This document shows positions 63,940 through 64,000 of a stretch of 64,000 bases of DNA, in pieces; the stretch's first letter is position 1, and each line of letters opens with the position of its first letter. The notes under the pieces were generated by a model that made no database searches, was not told the origin of the DNA, and worked only from the letters and a program-made list of their open reading frames with translations. This stretch comes from Aestuariibaculum marinum. GTDB taxonomy: Bacteria; Bacteroidota; Bacteroidia; Flavobacteriales; Flavobacteriaceae. The stretch spans positions 41,869 to 105,868 of the forward strand of contig NZ_JACVXD010000010.1 in the NCBI RefSeq assembly GCF_014596975.1. The letters run 5' to 3'. A program made the translations under genes and the position numbers.

Positions 63940-64000
63940 ATGTCAGAATATCAGCGAAGAGGATCTCATACAGTTAGTCATTTGAGTTGTCATATAGTTT
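63940..64000 (+). CDS. tnpA: IS200/IS605-family transposase TnpA, N-terminal fragment cut by the window edge
   Basis: From the ATG at 63940 the sequence reads MSEYQRRGSHTVSHLSCHIV and then runs off the window. The GSHTV start followed by a HIV (usually HLVW or HIVW) strand is the N-terminal pattern of Y1 transposases of the IS200/IS605 and REP-associated groups. The catalytic His-x-His and Tyr are beyond the edge. Only 20 residues are visible, so the call is provisional. Confidence 0.65.
   Translation, partial: MSEYQRRGSHTVSHLSCHIV

Overview
The window comes from a Bacteroidota chromosome, almost certainly a marine member of the Flavobacteriaceae. The evidence is low G+C DNA, promoters with the Bacteroidota -7 element TAnnTTTG, few Shine-Dalgarno sequences, a fused CcoN-CcoO oxidase, a LytTR/2TM sensory cluster, DUF6340 and DUF4331 proteins, a TonB-dependent receptor and three secreted sulfatases. 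I found no rRNA, tRNA or CRISPR array. One mobile element, an IS200/IS605-type transposase, starts at the right edge and is cut by it.

Layout. 1-6.1 kb: a minus-strand fermentation cluster (pflB, pflA, a DUF3360 membrane protein and an OFA-family MFS carrier). 6.4-9.9 kb: two secreted sulfatases. 10-12.7 kb: pyruvate phosphate dikinase. 12.9-20.8 kb: fatty-acid degradation (acyl-CoA ligase, then MarR, FadN-type bifunctional enzyme, thiolase, acyl-CoA dehydrogenase). 20.9-25 kb: DUF6265-like protein, M28 and M1 peptidases, YdeI-like protein. 25-28.4 kb: a sucrose-phosphate-synthase-like glycosyltransferase next to a HAD-phosphatase/glycoside-hydrolase fusion. 28.6-31.2 kb: a MoxR-type AAA+ ATPase and VWA protein pair. 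31.3-42.7 kb: an Fnr-type regulator, the cbb3 oxidase genes with their assembly factors (ccoI, S, NO, Q, P, G, H, TauE/SafE-like), a flavin-binding protein and hemN. 42.8-46.8 kb: YceI-like lipoprotein, ECF sigma/anti-sigma pair, a structured intergenic repeat and a sugar-phosphate isomerase-like protein. 46.9-48.4 kb: third sulfatase. 48.5-51.1 kb: arsenic resistance operon. 51.4-56.3 kb: TonB-dependent receptor, TPR lipoprotein and two DUF4331-type proteins. 56.5-60.5 kb: LETM1-related protein and a LytS/LytTR two-component system with 2TM proteins. 60.7-63.8 kb: TonB, LpxD and DUF6340.

The strongest new observation is a local oxygen-response regulon. A 14-bp palindrome, ATGAY-N4-RTCAT, lies in front of six transcription units: pflB, ppdK, ccoI, ccoS-ccoNOQP, hemN and a tonB-like gene. 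In all six, the palindrome centre is exactly 29.5 bp upstream of a TAnnTTTG-like -7 element on the same strand. That would put the site near -41.5 relative to the transcription start, the class II position used by Fnr/Crp activators. The Fnr-type gene in the same window (31299-31976) is the obvious candidate regulator. The genes then fit one picture: under low oxygen the cell makes a high-affinity oxidase and the oxygen-independent haem enzyme, and redirects pyruvate through formate-lyase and pyruvate phosphate dikinase.

Other points worth attention are the HAD/glycoside-hydrolase fusion beside a sucrose-phosphate-synthase-like enzyme, the DUF4331/TPR/TonB-receptor envelope operon, a 2TM domain fused to a histidine kinase beside two free 2TM proteins, a 24-bp perfect palindrome in the MarR promoter region, and a 21-bp inverted repeat element carrying a C(UUCG)G hairpin.
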